A stretch of DNA of 64,000 bases from Tannerella sp. (GCA_031285565.1 JAITVY010000030.1:1-64000), one strand, 5' to 3'. Numbered from the stretch's first letter, positions 15,989-26,098 are shown. Numbers and translations are program-made. The notes: generated from the letters alone by a model not told the origin.

Positions 15989-18900
15989 TTACGGCCTCAC
16001 CTTCACCCTACGTATCGCTCCGTTCTTATCAAACTCCATTTTATCCATACATACCTCACGATGATACCCAGCCGCATCTCCCATTGTTATTCCATTCGGC
16101 TTACTGAAACGATGATATACGATATACCACTCGTCCTTGCCGGGAATCTGAATCACAGAATTATGACCTGTCCCAAATACCCCGTCCTCCGGTTTTTTTG
16201 CTAATATAAGATTATTTTCAGGAATAACCAGTGGTCCTGTTGGTGATTTTGCTGTAGCATATCGCACACGGTAATCTTCACTTCGCGTGTCATTTTCAGA
16301 CCAAAGGAAATAATAAGTTCCTTTCCGGTAAAATACATATATACCTTCCCGGAAGGTTTTATCAGGTGTCATGACCTGAATAGTTTCTTTGTTAATAGAA
16401 ATCATATCATCATTGAGTTCGGCCACTGCCAGGTATCCATTACCCCAGTACAAATAGCTTTTTCCACTCACAGGATCAACAAATACATCCGGATCAATCT
16501 CCTGTCCTCCCTTAACCCCTTCAGGTTTAAAATCAATCAATGGCTTACCCAAATCAAAAAACGGCCCCAACGGATCATCTGCCGAAGCAACACCTATCTT
16601 TTTCTGTCCGCCATCCTGTCCTCCACTGAAATAGTAGAAATATTTATAAGCGCCATCCACTTTCTTTTCAATGATACATGGTGCCCAGGCATTACCGTTT
16701 GCCCACGATACATCCCTTTTTTGATCCAGGATAACACCTTCATCTTTCCAATCGACAAGGTTATCAGACGAGAATACTTTGAAATAATATCCACCCCAAC
16801 CCGTGAATCCGTCACTTGTCGGATAGATGTAATATTTCTTTGTTTTTTCGGAATAAAGAACCTCCGGGTCAGCATAATAACCCTCCAATACAGGATTGGA
16901 CGGAATCGCAGGAAAGCCTTTTGGCATTCCCCATTTATTGGTAATGCGTTTTAATTCCTGACGGGTGATTGAAACCACCGAACCATGACGTGGGTGGAAA
17001 TCCATCGAGATAGACTCATCAATAACACTGAAATTTTCCAGATCAACGCTCTCTGTGAATTGGTATCCTCCTTTCTTATAAACATCATACATCATGATAT
17101 ATTTATCGGAATGATTCAACTTAAAGATTCCGGAACCTTCTACAGCTTCTTCTGTTTGTTGCTTATAGTCCGGATATTCTGTCCATTTGCCGGAAGTAAG
17201 AGATTTTGTTGTAGCCAGTTTAATGCCGTCCCCATGCCCTTCCGTTTTATAAAACATATAATACATATCGCCTTTCAAAACAATGTCACCATCTATACAC
17301 GATTTCCCGTTCGAAGGAAAAAATAATTGTTTAGGCTCTCCCTCTATATCCGTAAAATCGTCGTTCGCATATGCATAATAGATAATATCTACCCCATCAC
17401 CATGCAACATCGACCAATAAATCATATATTTCCCGGCTTCCCGGTCATAAATTGTTTGCGGAGCCCACACTCGTTTCAAATCCCCCTGTCCGGAATATTT
17501 TGTCTGAATATTTACAACACTCGAAGTCCAGTTAACAAGATCAGTCGATTTCATCAGCACCATCGCCCGGTTAGAATCCCATCCTTTTGAGGAAGTCATA
17601 TCAGTGACTACCATATAAAATGTCTTTCCGTCTTCACATCTGATGATATGCGGATCACGCACGCCACCAGTGGAACTGATCTTCTTTGAATCAATTACAG
17701 GCAGATTACCATTCAGAGCCTTATAATTGTAACCATCCATACTGATGGCAAAATTAATCTGTTCATCCTCCACGCTGTTTCCCCTGAAATATGCGAATAA
17801 ATATCCAACGAAATCTTTCTCTTCAGCTCCAAACTTATAACCAGGCATATTTTGAGTGATCATCTCTTCACTTAAAATCCGCACTTCAGCTATTTTAGCT
17901 GTCATAGCATCCGGATGAGCAGCAAATCGAACTGTAAGGGTTTCTTCTTTTTGACTATTATCAGGAATCCGACAGCATATTGCAACGAGTTCATCGTTAT
18001 TTTCTCCATTTAAGTAAACAGATCTTATCTTCTTATCATTCACAAAAATGTCAAAATTACGCCCCCGATCCCTATTATAATAAGAGAGATACAAGTATTT
18101 TGTATTCTGCTTGTTGTTCTTCAACTTATAACTGAAAAAGCCACGTGCCTCACGCCAATGAATATCATCCGTAAATCCGGTAGTTGAACGTTCCGACTGA
18201 ATAAAATGATCTGATTCGGGTTGTTGTTCACCACACACCACTTTATCAATAGTCACCTCATCCAAACAGATGGCTTCTTTTTCACTCTGCTCCATCTTAC
18301 GCTGCATCTCTACCAGCCCTTCCTTAGTCGCTTGTGGCCAGTAGATAATATATCTTGACTCATGTAAACGGAAAAAAGGTATTAATTCCGTTTTGCTCCA
18401 CTTATCTTCAGGATAAAGATTTGCCAGACTAAATGTAAGGGATTTCCCTTCTATCGGTTTTACCAGATTTACCAGCGATTCAGGTTCACTGACAATTACA
18501 GGCATATCTTTTAGCGGTATTTGCCGGCCGTGTGCAATATGACCTCCACGACTGTCGTCGGCAAACTGTCCTTTCAGGTCTTCTGTGCCGGTCTTAGCGG
18601 CCAGTACAATGGGTCCATAGAAAAAAGAATAATAATTCGATTTATCCGGCATTTGCTCCGCACTCACCGACATCGGCATTTCCATAACAACTTTATCTCC
18701 TTTTTTCCATTCCCGATTTATGGAAACATATCCATTGCCGGATAATGATATAGATTGCTCCTTTCCATTAACAAAAACTTTCAGTGTATTATCTTTCACC
18801 CATGCAGGATACCTTAAATTGAGTGAAAAGGTTATTTTCTTCTTAGGGTTAATGGTTAAAGACGTCCTTCCCTCATCGGGAAACGAATTTTCCTGTATCA

Positions 18901-20227
18901 CTTCCACATGTTTCTCTTTCCAGGAAAGATGCGAAGGAATAAACAGGTTTACATACAAACTGTTATCATCATACGAATAAATCATTTCGCCATATTTGGC
19001 ATGATTTTCTATACCCGAACCCACACAGCACCACATACTTGTTTGCGGCTGTGAATAAACACGGTAATGTCCCGGACGCATCTGCGTGAAATAGACCAAA
19101 CCTCCGTTTTCGGGATGCTGGGACGCAAGGATATGATTATAAAGCGCACGTTCATAATAATCAACAAACTTTTTATCAGCCGATGTTTCAAAAAACATCT
19201 TCGAAAGACGCAACATATTATATGTATTGCATGTCTCCGGACCTTCTATACTACGCAGCATCCGCGAAAAATCATCAGTCGGATTAAAATGTTCTCCTGT
19301 ACTGTTTCCTCCGATACTTACGGAACGTTGTCTCACAACTATCTCCCAAAAGAATTGCGAAGCCGCATCCCAATCCTTATTGCCCTCAAGGTCTGCAATA
19401 CGTTTATACCCTATCACTTTAGGGATCTGTGTATTTGCATGCAGCCCGGTCAATTTATCCTCCTTGTTCAAAAGAGGATCGAGTATCGCATTATGTGAAA
19501 ACCGGTGAGCTAGTTTCAGATATTTGTCATCACCTGTTATGGCAGCCACATCGGCAAAAGTCTCATTCAGTCCTCCATGCTCACTACGAAGCATATCCTG
19601 CATTTGTTCATCCGAAAGACCAGACGTAATATCAAGCATCCAATCCGTCATTTTTACAAGCATTTGCTTTGCATCTTCACTTTTTGCATATATCCAGGCA
19701 TCCCGGAGTCCGGCATATGTTTTATGTATATTATATAGAGGAACCCATTTCTCATTCAGGCTGAATCCGTGTGCATCAATATTTCCAGCCTTTATTTCCG
19801 GCCACATGGCATTTCCTCCCGGTACACCACCTATATACCCATTTCCATTCGCATCCTGGCAACGTTTCAGTTCCGAGATCATATAATCAAGCCGTTCTTT
19901 GACTACTTTATCGCCCGTTGCGGCATACATGATGGATAATGCCGACAGGTAATGTCCCCCAATATGTCCGTCAAGACCGGTATTTTCCCAATTGGTATAA
20001 CTCTCTGCTTTCGGTTGAAGACCTGCCTCACGCAAAAAAGGCGCCAGCAAACGATCGGCATCCAGTTCAAGCAGATATTTTTTATCCAGCTCCTGGGCAT
20101 TCAAAAATGGGGAATCTAAAAGCCGCACATCCGACAAAGAGAAACTTTTGAGAACAGTTTTCGTCTGTGCTGTCAATAATAGAGATACACTTATACTAAG
20201 TAATAAGATCAGGTTTACTTTTTTCAT
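15989..20227 (-). CDS. GH127-GH43-GH43 three-enzyme fusion, exported
   Basis: A 1412-residue protein with a cleavable signal peptide (about 1-21). Residues ~25-640 are a GH127 (DUF1680) beta-L-arabinofuranosidase: the zinc-cysteine site is visible as ETC (Glu331, Cys333) and WCC (Cys400, Cys401), and GEHF (Glu312) may hold the acid/base. Residues ~650-790 form a beta-rich linker domain. A first GH43 five-blade propeller (~800-1105) has RDPHI (Asp858), IDGD (Asp979) and VEGSG (Glu1030). A second (~1110-1412) has YADPE (Asp1120), IDPDVF (Asp1245) and FREGIY (Glu1294). All catalytic residues seem present. Together they suggest complete removal of arabinofuranose or xylose branches. GH35 lies downstream. 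Confidence 0.9.
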   Translation of the reverse strand: MKKVNLILLLSISVSLLLTAQTKTVLKSFSLSDVRLLDSPFLNAQELDKKYLLELDADRLLAPFLREAGLQPKAESYTNWENTGLDGHIGGHYLSALSIMYAATGDKVVKERLDYMISELKRCQDANGNGYIGGVPGGNAMWPEIKAGNIDAHGFSLNEKWVPLYNIHKTYAGLRDAWIYAKSEDAKQMLVKMTDWMLDITSGLSDEQMQDMLRSEHGGLNETFADVAAITGDDKYLKLAHRFSHNAILDPLLNKEDKLTGLHANTQIPKVIGYKRIADLEGNKDWDAASQFFWEIVVRQRSVSIGGNSTGEHFNPTDDFSRMLRSIEGPETCNTYNMLRLSKMFFETSADKKFVDYYERALYNHILASQHPENGGLVYFTQMRPGHYRVYSQPQTSMWCCVGSGIENHAKYGEMIYSYDDNSLYVNLFIPSHLSWKEKHVEVIQENSFPDEGRTSLTINPKKKITFSLNLRYPAWVKDNTLKVFVNGKEQSISLSGNGYVSINREWKKGDKVVMEMPMSVSAEQMPDKSNYYSFFYGPIVLAAKTGTEDLKGQFADDSRGGHIAHGRQIPLKDMPVIVSEPESLVNLVKPIEGKSLTFSLANLYPEDKWSKTELIPFFRLHESRYIIYWPQATKEGLVEMQRKMEQSEKEAICLDEVTIDKVVCGEQQPESDHFIQSERSTTGFTDDIHWREARGFFSYKLKNNKQNTKYLYLSYYNRDRGRNFDIFVNDKKIRSVYLNGENNDELVAICCRIPDNSQKEETLTVRFAAHPDAMTAKIAEVRILSEEMITQNMPGYKFGAEEKDFVGYLFAYFRGNSVEDEQINFAISMDGYNYKALNGNLPVIDSKKISSTGGVRDPHIIRCEDGKTFYMVVTDMTSSKGWDSNRAMVLMKSTDLVNWTSSVVNIQTKYSGQGDLKRVWAPQTIYDREAGKYMIYWSMLHGDGVDIIYYAYANDDFTDIEGEPKQLFFPSNGKSCIDGDIVLKGDMYYMFYKTEGHGDGIKLATTKSLTSGKWTEYPDYKQQTEEAVEGSGIFKLNHSDKYIMMYDVYKKGGYQFTESVDLENFSVIDESISMDFHPRHGSVVSITRQELKRITNKWGMPKGFPAIPSNPVLEGYYADPEVLYSEKTKKYYIYPTSDGFTGWGGYYFKVFSSDNLVDWKDEGVILDQKRDVSWANGNAWAPCIIEKKVDGAYKYFYYFSGGQDGGQKKIGVASADDPLGPFFDLGKPLIDFKPEGVKGGQEIDPDVFVDPVSGKSYLYWGNGYLAVAELNDDMISINKETIQVMTPDKTFREGIYVFYRKGTYYFLWSENDTRSEDYRVRYATAKSPTGPLVIPENNLILAKKPEDGVFGTGHNSVIQIPGKDEWYIVYHRFSKPNGITMGDAAGYHREVCMDKMEFDKNGAIRRVKVRP

Positions 20228-20262
20228 GGCACATATATTTTAGAACAAGAATATTTAAGTGT

Positions 20263-20270
20263 CAAAAATA
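20263..20270 (-). promoter_or_regulatory. possible -7 box for GH127/GH43 gene
   Basis: On the minus strand TATTTTTG matches the Bacteroidetes -7 consensus, 36 bp before the start codon. A TTG (20296 to 20294) lies 23 bp further upstream, slightly wider than usual. Confidence 0.4.
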
Positions 20271-20451
20271 CGTTTTATTTTTATTATAACACTCAATAAA
20301 TAAGTCAAAAGAGGATAAAAAATAGATCAAAGTTTAACGAATATATACCTGAAACAAATTATACCTGATATTACACCCCATTTTTATCATCAAGATTAAA
20401 ATAAAAAATGTAAATAAATGTATCTCATTGTAAGAACAAGACATTTAGGGG

Positions 20452-20484
20452 AACCTAAGACAGACCTAAGACGGACCTAAGAGA
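20452..20484. repeat. 11-bp tandem repeat, three units
   Basis: The units aacctaagaca, gacctaagacg and gacctaagaga follow one another without gaps. The shared core is ACCTAAGA. No role is evident. Confidence 0.7.
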
Positions 20485-20677
20485 ATACATGGTAAATGTA
20501 AAAATAAAATCAAGCAAAAAGAGATGGGAATTTAACAAATATTAGCGAACAACAAATAAATAGCAGTGATGTTATTCATATTGATAAGTACCGGTTACAC
20601 TATCGGTAGATTTATAACCTATCACCATTTCCGGTTGATAGGTATGGTAACTTTGAATTTTGTTATGAAATGAAACA

Positions 20678-21097
20678 TCACCCGATCCGCCGTTCACCAA
20701 TAATCAAAAAAGCCTCATCCTTCAGGGCATCAGGTAAGTCAATCCCCCGTAACTGTAAACTACGAATCCATCCGGCAACTTCAATTTCTTTTAAGGTATA
20801 AAATACTTCCCTGAATTCATCCACAACATTTTCAGGATAAGCATCGGAAGATATCCCACGATAAGTATCTAACTCTTCATCATCATAATATTCGATTTCT
20901 TTGCTGACTGCTGCGAGCAAACTATCACGTTCACAAACGGCATGCTGACCGCAACAATCTTCATCAATGGTTTTAGGTTCGTCTACCTGGTCAATCTCAC
21001 CCCGTTCAAGCATACGTTGATGTTTCCGGTTATTCACATAACCGATAACACCTGCAACAACACCTAAAAACACAATACCCAATATTATATACCACAT
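20678..21097 (-). CDS. conserved small membrane-anchored protein
   Basis: A 139-residue protein with one N-terminal transmembrane helix (about 2-20, IILGIVFLGVVAGVIGYV). A basic stretch follows, then a cytoplasmic acidic region containing CCGQHAVC, which could bind a metal, and a helical C-terminus (VDEFREVFYTLKEIEVAGW). It starts 3 bp after the aroA stop codon, so it is cotranscribed and perhaps coupled to it. I believe similar proteins sit beside aroA in other Bacteroidales, but no function is known to me. Confidence 0.7.
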   Translation of the reverse strand: MWYIILGIVFLGVVAGVIGYVNNRKHQRMLERGEIDQVDEPKTIDEDCCGQHAVCERDSLLAAVSKEIEYYDDEELDTYRGISSDAYPENVVDEFREVFYTLKEIEVAGWIRSLQLRGIDLPDALKDEAFLIIGERRIG

Positions 21098-21100
21098 ATA

Positions 21101-22333
21101 TCAATCTATCTGATCACATTGAAATCCTGCCTTCTGCAAATCACCCCAAAAAGACGGATAACTCTTCGAAACCACTTCGATATCTGCCATCCTGATTCCT
21201 TCTTTATGGCAAATAGCCATCGGAGCAAAAGCCATGGCCATACGGTGATCTTCGTAAGTTGCCACAACCGGCTCTTTTTCAGGCTCACACCGTTCACCAT
21301 TCCATTCAAGAACAGATTGATCATATTCAGTTAATACATAACCGAATTTGCACAGCTCTGTTCGAAGCGCAGCTAAACGGTCTGTCTCTTTGATCTTTAA
21401 ACTTTGCAGTCCGCTAAAACGAAATGGGATTCCTAAATTTACACAAGTGACAACAAAAGTTTGTGCCATATCCGGAATATCTACAAAATCATATGCTAAT
21501 CGCTCACACTGAGCCTTTCCCTCTTTCTTTAACAATACACCTGATGAAGTAAAAATGGTTTCTACCCCCAACTGCTTAAACAACGATGAAATCGTTGAAT
21601 CACCTTGTAAACTATTCCTGAATAAGCCTGATAGCTCAACTTCCGCATTTGCAGACAAAGCAACCATTTCATACCAATAAGACGCAGCACTCCAGTCAGA
21701 CTCCACTGTAAACGGAATCGATGTGTATTGTTGAGGCTTTACGATGATAGTCTGATCTTCTTCATATACGAATAGACCAAATTGCTTCATCAATTCAAGT
21801 GTCAAACGTAAATAAGGCTTCGAAATAATTTCGCCGGTTAAATGCAGCTTTAAGCCATTAACCATCAAAGGAGCAGCCATTAACAATGCAGATATATATT
21901 GTGAGCTGATACTTCCATCCAGAGAAATTTCTCCTCCCTGCATCATTTTTCCTTTAATACGCAATGGAGGGTACCCCTCTTTATCAACATATTCAATCTC
22001 TGCACCTAACGAATTCAACGCATCTACCAATATTTTGATTGGACGGTTTTTCATGCGTTCCGTACCGGTTATAACCCACTCCCCTGCTGTTCCGGAAAGA
22101 TAAGCCGTCAAAAAACGCATCGCTGTTCCTGCCGCTTTAATATCAATCAATGAAGACCCTGATTGCAAAGCATTCAGCATCACATTTGTATCATCACAAT
22201 CAGAAAGGTTTTGCACTTCTTGTGGTTTATTACTTAATGCATTTAATATCAACACACGATTGCTTATACTTTTAGAAGCAGGCAATTGTATAGTTGCGCT
22301 TAATTGATCCGGAGCTTTAATCAAATAATTCAT
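21101..22333 (-). CDS. aroA: 3-phosphoshikimate 1-carboxyvinyltransferase (EPSP synthase)
   Basis: A 410-residue cytoplasmic enzyme of the shikimate pathway, joining phosphoenolpyruvate to shikimate-3-phosphate. Markers: LPASKSISNRVLILNAL at the start (the catalytic lysine of the substrate loop), GTAMRFLTAYLSG, SSQYISALLMAAPLM, DIPDMAQTF (active-site aspartate), KIKETDRLAAL and EDHRMAMAFAP. I chose ATG 22333; the 10-codon longer frame adds a hydrophobic tail not found in the family. A TATCTTTG -7 box on the minus strand at 22396 to 22389 lies about 55 bp upstream. Length is slightly under the usual 420-450. Confidence 0.96.
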   Translation of the reverse strand: MNYLIKAPDQLSATIQLPASKSISNRVLILNALSNKPQEVQNLSDCDDTNVMLNALQSGSSLIDIKAAGTAMRFLTAYLSGTAGEWVITGTERMKNRPIKILVDALNSLGAEIEYVDKEGYPPLRIKGKMMQGGEISLDGSISSQYISALLMAAPLMVNGLKLHLTGEIISKPYLRLTLELMKQFGLFVYEEDQTIIVKPQQYTSIPFTVESDWSAASYWYEMVALSANAEVELSGLFRNSLQGDSTISSLFKQLGVETIFTSSGVLLKKEGKAQCERLAYDFVDIPDMAQTFVVTCVNLGIPFRFSGLQSLKIKETDRLAALRTELCKFGYVLTEYDQSVLEWNGERCEPEKEPVVATYEDHRMAMAFAPMAICHKEGIRMADIEVVSKSYPSFWGDLQKAGFQCDQID

Positions 22334-22666
22334 CGAAATAGAAATAGTAAAATTAATGAGCAAAATTTAAACAGGCTCTTATGACAGACAAAGATACGCC
22401 TTTAATTCCAAAATAGATTAACAGGATCATTCATATTTACTGTGTGGCCGATATTATTCATTTTATTGAGTTTGTGAAAAGAATCAATTTCGGTTTTTTT
22501 CCGAATAAAATTCAAAAGAGTATCGCAAAGAGAAATATTTTCATCATATTTGTATGTCTTCTATGCATTTCATTGTTAACTAAATAATTTAAAAAACAAA
22601 GTAACCTTGAAATCGATAAAATGATTGTTATTTACATGATTCTATAAGCGTCTAATTTACCATGAT
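22334..22666. other. divergent intergenic region aroA / DoxX fusion
   Basis: About 330 bp between divergently transcribed genes. On the minus strand a TATCTTTG box (22396 to 22389) is a likely aroA -7 element. No clear promoter box for the plus-strand gene and no hairpin was seen. Confidence 0.45.
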
Positions 22667-24163
22667 ATGAAAAAATTAATAATCACAATCATACGAATGG
22701 CCGTTGGCTGGCACTTCTTATATGAAGGACTGGTTAAATTGATGGACCCGAATTGGTCCGCCGAAAGCTTTTTAACAAATACATTTGGTTTCACCTCCGG
22801 TTTTTATCAATGGCTGGCAGCCTCTCCCGGGAGAATGCAACTGGTTGACTGGCTAAACATCTATGGACTGATAGGAATAGGACTTTGTTTATTTTTAGGA
22901 ATAATCATCAGATGGAGTTCCTTAGCAGGCATCGCATTACTCGTTTCGTATTATTTTGCCTATCCGCCATTTGGAATTTCATTGCTTGGAAACCATGACG
23001 GAAGCGTATTTATTGTTAATAAAATATTTATAGAAGCAGCAATATTGGTTTTCATTTTCTTCTATAAAGAGAAAGGATATGGGATAGGAGCCATGGTGCA
23101 CGACCTCAAAAAGAGCCAAACACGTTCTCCTCAAAAATCTACGATTGAGAACAGACGCGAAGCCATTAAAAATTTAACAGTATTGCCTGTTCTTGGAGCC
23201 ATAGGATGGGGAGCATGGGATAATACCAAGAAGTATCAGATCGATGCATCCTCCGGGGCAACAATCCAAATAAATCAGGTCGCACTAAGCCAATTAAAAG
23301 GAGAACTACCAAAAGGGAAAATAGGCGGGCATGAAATCAGCCGGTTAGTTATGGGAGGTAATCTGATCGGAGGATGGGCACATGCACGTGACCTCCTTTA
23401 TGCAGGAAGCCTGTTTAAAGCATATAATTCGGAAAAGAAAATCATAGAAACACTGATGCTCTGCGAACAAGCCGGCATAAACTGTATTAATATCGGTTAC
23501 CCAACCATGTCGATGATGCAAAAATATAGAAAAGTCACCGGTAGTAAAATAAAAGTAATTGTGCAGGTCGGTATTGACGAAAATAATGATGACATCTACG
23601 ATAATGTTACACAAGCAATTGACAGCGGTATGGATATAATCCAACTACAAGGCAACTGGTGCGACTGGCTCGTGAGAGATCAACGGATAGATGTAATAGC
23701 CGGATTAATGGACCGGATCAGAAGCCAGGGATATACTGCCGGAATGGCGGCACACACAATCGATTCACTCATTCTCTGTGAAGAAAATGGAATTATCCCG
23801 GACTATTATATGAAAACAATGCACCACGATAACTACTGGTCAGCTCATCCACGTGAAAACAGAAAAGCGTTTGAAGTAGACGGTGAACGATCATCCGATC
23901 ACAATATGTTCCATGACAATTGTTTCTGTCCGTTTCCGGACCGAACAGTGGATTTTATCAACAAAACAAAAATCCCCGTTATGGGGTTTAAAGTGTTGGC
24001 AGCAGGGGCTATACAACCCAGTGACGGATTCAACTGGGCTTTCGAAAACGGAGCTGATTTTATTTGTGTTGGTATGTTCGATTTTCAGGTTGTAGATGAT
24101 GTTAATATTTGCATCGACACATTGCAAAATCTCCGGAACCGGAAGAGAAAATGGTATGGTTAA
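22667..24163 (+). CDS. DoxX-type membrane domain fused to aldo/keto-reductase-like TIM barrel
   Basis: A 498-residue fusion. Residues 1-140 have four transmembrane helices in the DoxX pattern (RMAVGWHFLYEGLVKL, ending in an FFYKEKG loop). A linker and one more hydrophobic stretch (NLTVLPVLGAIGWGAW, ~167-182) lead to residues ~215-498, which look like a TIM barrel. ISRLVMGGNLIGGWAHARDL resembles the start of aldo/keto reductases, followed by INCINIGYPT, a MKTMHHDNYW segment and a PVMGFKVLAAGAI strand. The classical reductase tetrad is not obvious, so activity is uncertain. A membrane-tethered redox enzyme is a reasonable guess. It is a single-gene unit. Confidence 0.7.
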   Translation: MKKLIITIIRMAVGWHFLYEGLVKLMDPNWSAESFLTNTFGFTSGFYQWLAASPGRMQLVDWLNIYGLIGIGLCLFLGIIIRWSSLAGIALLVSYYFAYPPFGISLLGNHDGSVFIVNKIFIEAAILVFIFFYKEKGYGIGAMVHDLKKSQTRSPQKSTIENRREAIKNLTVLPVLGAIGWGAWDNTKKYQIDASSGATIQINQVALSQLKGELPKGKIGGHEISRLVMGGNLIGGWAHARDLLYAGSLFKAYNSEKKIIETLMLCEQAGINCINIGYPTMSMMQKYRKVTGSKIKVIVQVGIDENNDDIYDNVTQAIDSGMDIIQLQGNWCDWLVRDQRIDVIAGLMDRIRSQGYTAGMAAHTIDSLILCEENGIIPDYYMKTMHHDNYWSAHPRENRKAFEVDGERSSDHNMFHDNCFCPFPDRTVDFINKTKIPVMGFKVLAAGAIQPSDGFNWAFENGADFICVGMFDFQVVDDVNICIDTLQNLRNRKRKWYG

Positions 24164-24270
24164 AATACTGTCCTAACATAGGAGATCGATGGATTAAAGC
24201 CACATGTAGTTAATTAGTGTTAATCGAAAAGTTTTTGTTTTTTATGCTTTTATACTTGTGAAAAAAAAAG

Positions 24271-24278
24271 TAGCTTTG
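24271..24278 (+). promoter_or_regulatory. -7 promoter box for TPR lipoprotein gene
   Basis: TAGCTTTG fits TAnnTTTG and is followed by CA, placing the transcript start near 24285 with a leader of about 90 nt before the ATG at 24374. A leader of this length and an A-rich upstream tract suit an abundant protein. Confidence 0.6.
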
Positions 24279-24373
24279 CACATTGAAGGACTGTGGATTC
24301 TTTTAAAGATATTGATTACAAGGATGAAGATGAAGAACTGAGAACCAATAATAATTATCAAAAATCAATCACG

Positions 24374-26065
24374 ATGAACAAAAAAATTTTATTGCCATTA
24401 CTTGCATTTGTTGCGATTTTAGCACTTCCTTCTTGTTCCGGGAAGTTGAAGCCTTTGTCCGCACAGTACATCAAAGCTGACCCTCAGCCATTAGAAGCTA
24501 TTGGCGGAGAAGTGCCTGTTACTATTAGTGTTACCTATCCGGCTAAGTGGTTTAACAAAAATGCCACAGTAACCGTTACTCCGGTACTTCGTTATGCAAC
24601 CGGTGAAACATGGGGAACAGCATACACGTATCAAGGCGAAAAAGTAAAAGCCAACAATACAGCTATTCCTTATGGCACAGGAGGAAACGTGACGATGAAA
24701 TCGTCTTTCAAGTACAAACCGGATATGAAAAAATCCGAACTTTATTTAACATTTGATGCAAAAATCAAAAACAAAACTGTAAAGCTTCCGGATATTAAAA
24801 TCGCTGACGGCGTACTTGCTACATCCGAACTTGCTGATGCAGCAACTGCTAATCCGGCTGTCGGTGCAGATAAATTCCAACGTATCATTAAAGAAGCGCA
24901 TAATGCAAATATCATGTTCTTAATCCAACAAGCTGAGTTACGCTCAAAAGAGTTGAATAAAGAAGAAATCAAAGACTGGAAAGATTTAGTGGAAAACGCA
25001 GACCAGACTCCAAATCAGAATGTATCTATTGAAGTTTCTGCTTATGCTTCTCCTGATGGTGGTCTTAAATTAAATGATGCTTTGGCTGAAAGACGTGAAT
25101 CTACTACAACTAAGTATGTAGAAAGAGAAATGAAGAAGCGTAAAGTAGATGTGCCTGTAGATGCACATTATACTGCTCAGGACTGGGATGGATTCCAGGA
25201 ACTGGTATCTAAATCAAACTTCCAGGATAAAGATCTTGTATTACGTGTACTCTCAATGTACAAAGATACAGAAGAAAGAGAACGCGAAATAAAAAATATT
25301 TCTACTGTATTCAGTCAGTTAGCCGAAGATATCCTACCCCAATTACGTCGTTCACGCTTAACTGCTAATATTGAAATCATCGGTAAATCAGACGAAGAAA
25401 TCACCCAGTTGGCACAAAGCAATCCAAGCGCTTTAAATGTAGAAGAAATCTTATACGCAGCGACTTTGACTAACAATCAGACAGACAAAGAAGCAATCTA
25501 CATGAAAGCAAGCCAATTATACCCGAATGATGCTCGTACATGGAATAATATCGGTATGCAACGTTTCCGTGCAGGTGATTTAGCGAAAGCACAAGAAATG
25601 TTCAACAAAGCTAACAGTATCCAAAACAATAGTGCATCTAACATCAACTTAGGTCTGATTGCATTAATCAATGGTGATACAAACAAAGCTCAACAATTAA
25701 TTGGTGGTGCATCAGATGCTCCTGAATTAGGCGAAGCGTTAGGTATCCTGTATTTACAGCAAGGAGATTATGCTAAAGCTGTTAGCTCATTTGGTGCTGC
25801 AAAAACAAACAATGCAGCATTAGCTCAAATCTTAACAAAAGATTACAGCAAAGCATCGCAGACTCTAAGTGCTGTTACAAATGCAGATGCTGCTACAGAT
25901 TACTTAAAAGCTGTTGTTGCAGCCCGTACAAATGACACAAATGGTGTAATAGACAACCTGAAAGCTGCAATTGCAAAAAAACCAGCGCTTGCTAAAGAAG
26001 CTGCTATAGATCTGGAATTTGCAAAATATGCAACTAACTCATCTTTCACTGGTTTAGTGAAATAA
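24374..26065 (+). CDS. OmpA-like/TPR outer-membrane lipoprotein
   Basis: A 563-residue lipoprotein. ATG 24374 begins MNKKILLPLLAFVAILALPSC (Cys21); the 27 codons upstream are charged and lie in the leader. Residues ~22-140 form a beta-rich domain. A helical-beta region around 215-265 (SIEVSAYASPDGG, then LNDALAERR) resembles the peptidoglycan-binding OmpA C-terminal fold. The last 180 residues are tetratricopeptide-like repeats (YPNDARTWNNIGMQRFRAGDL, LGILYLQQGDYAKA). The strong promoter box and simple, uniform codon use suggest high expression. It is likely an outer-membrane structural or scaffold protein of Bacteroidales; its exact role is unknown. Confidence 0.78.
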   Translation: MNKKILLPLLAFVAILALPSCSGKLKPLSAQYIKADPQPLEAIGGEVPVTISVTYPAKWFNKNATVTVTPVLRYATGETWGTAYTYQGEKVKANNTAIPYGTGGNVTMKSSFKYKPDMKKSELYLTFDAKIKNKTVKLPDIKIADGVLATSELADAATANPAVGADKFQRIIKEAHNANIMFLIQQAELRSKELNKEEIKDWKDLVENADQTPNQNVSIEVSAYASPDGGLKLNDALAERRESTTTKYVEREMKKRKVDVPVDAHYTAQDWDGFQELVSKSNFQDKDLVLRVLSMYKDTEEREREIKNISTVFSQLAEDILPQLRRSRLTANIEIIGKSDEEITQLAQSNPSALNVEEILYAATLTNNQTDKEAIYMKASQLYPNDARTWNNIGMQRFRAGDLAKAQEMFNKANSIQNNSASNINLGLIALINGDTNKAQQLIGGASDAPELGEALGILYLQQGDYAKAVSSFGAAKTNNAALAQILTKDYSKASQTLSAVTNADAATDYLKAVVAARTNDTNGVIDNLKAAIAKKPALAKEAAIDLEFAKYATNSSFTGLVK

Positions 26066-26098
26066 TATCAGGCAAAATAACAATCTCCTGAGGAGATA

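Larger units (their letters stand above)
20228..20677. other. AT-rich intergenic region with short tandem repeat
   Basis: About 450 bp with no gene. It holds the probable promoter of the glycosidase gene near its left end and three 11-bp tandem units at 20452-20484. Nothing else is clear. Confidence 0.5.

Noticed and set aside
23841-23858. CACGTG-containing parS-like sequence in the DoxX fusion gene
   Set aside because: Only about 12 of 16 positions match and it is inside coding sequence; such weak CACGTG sites occur several times in the window (also near 18141, 35697 and 55137).
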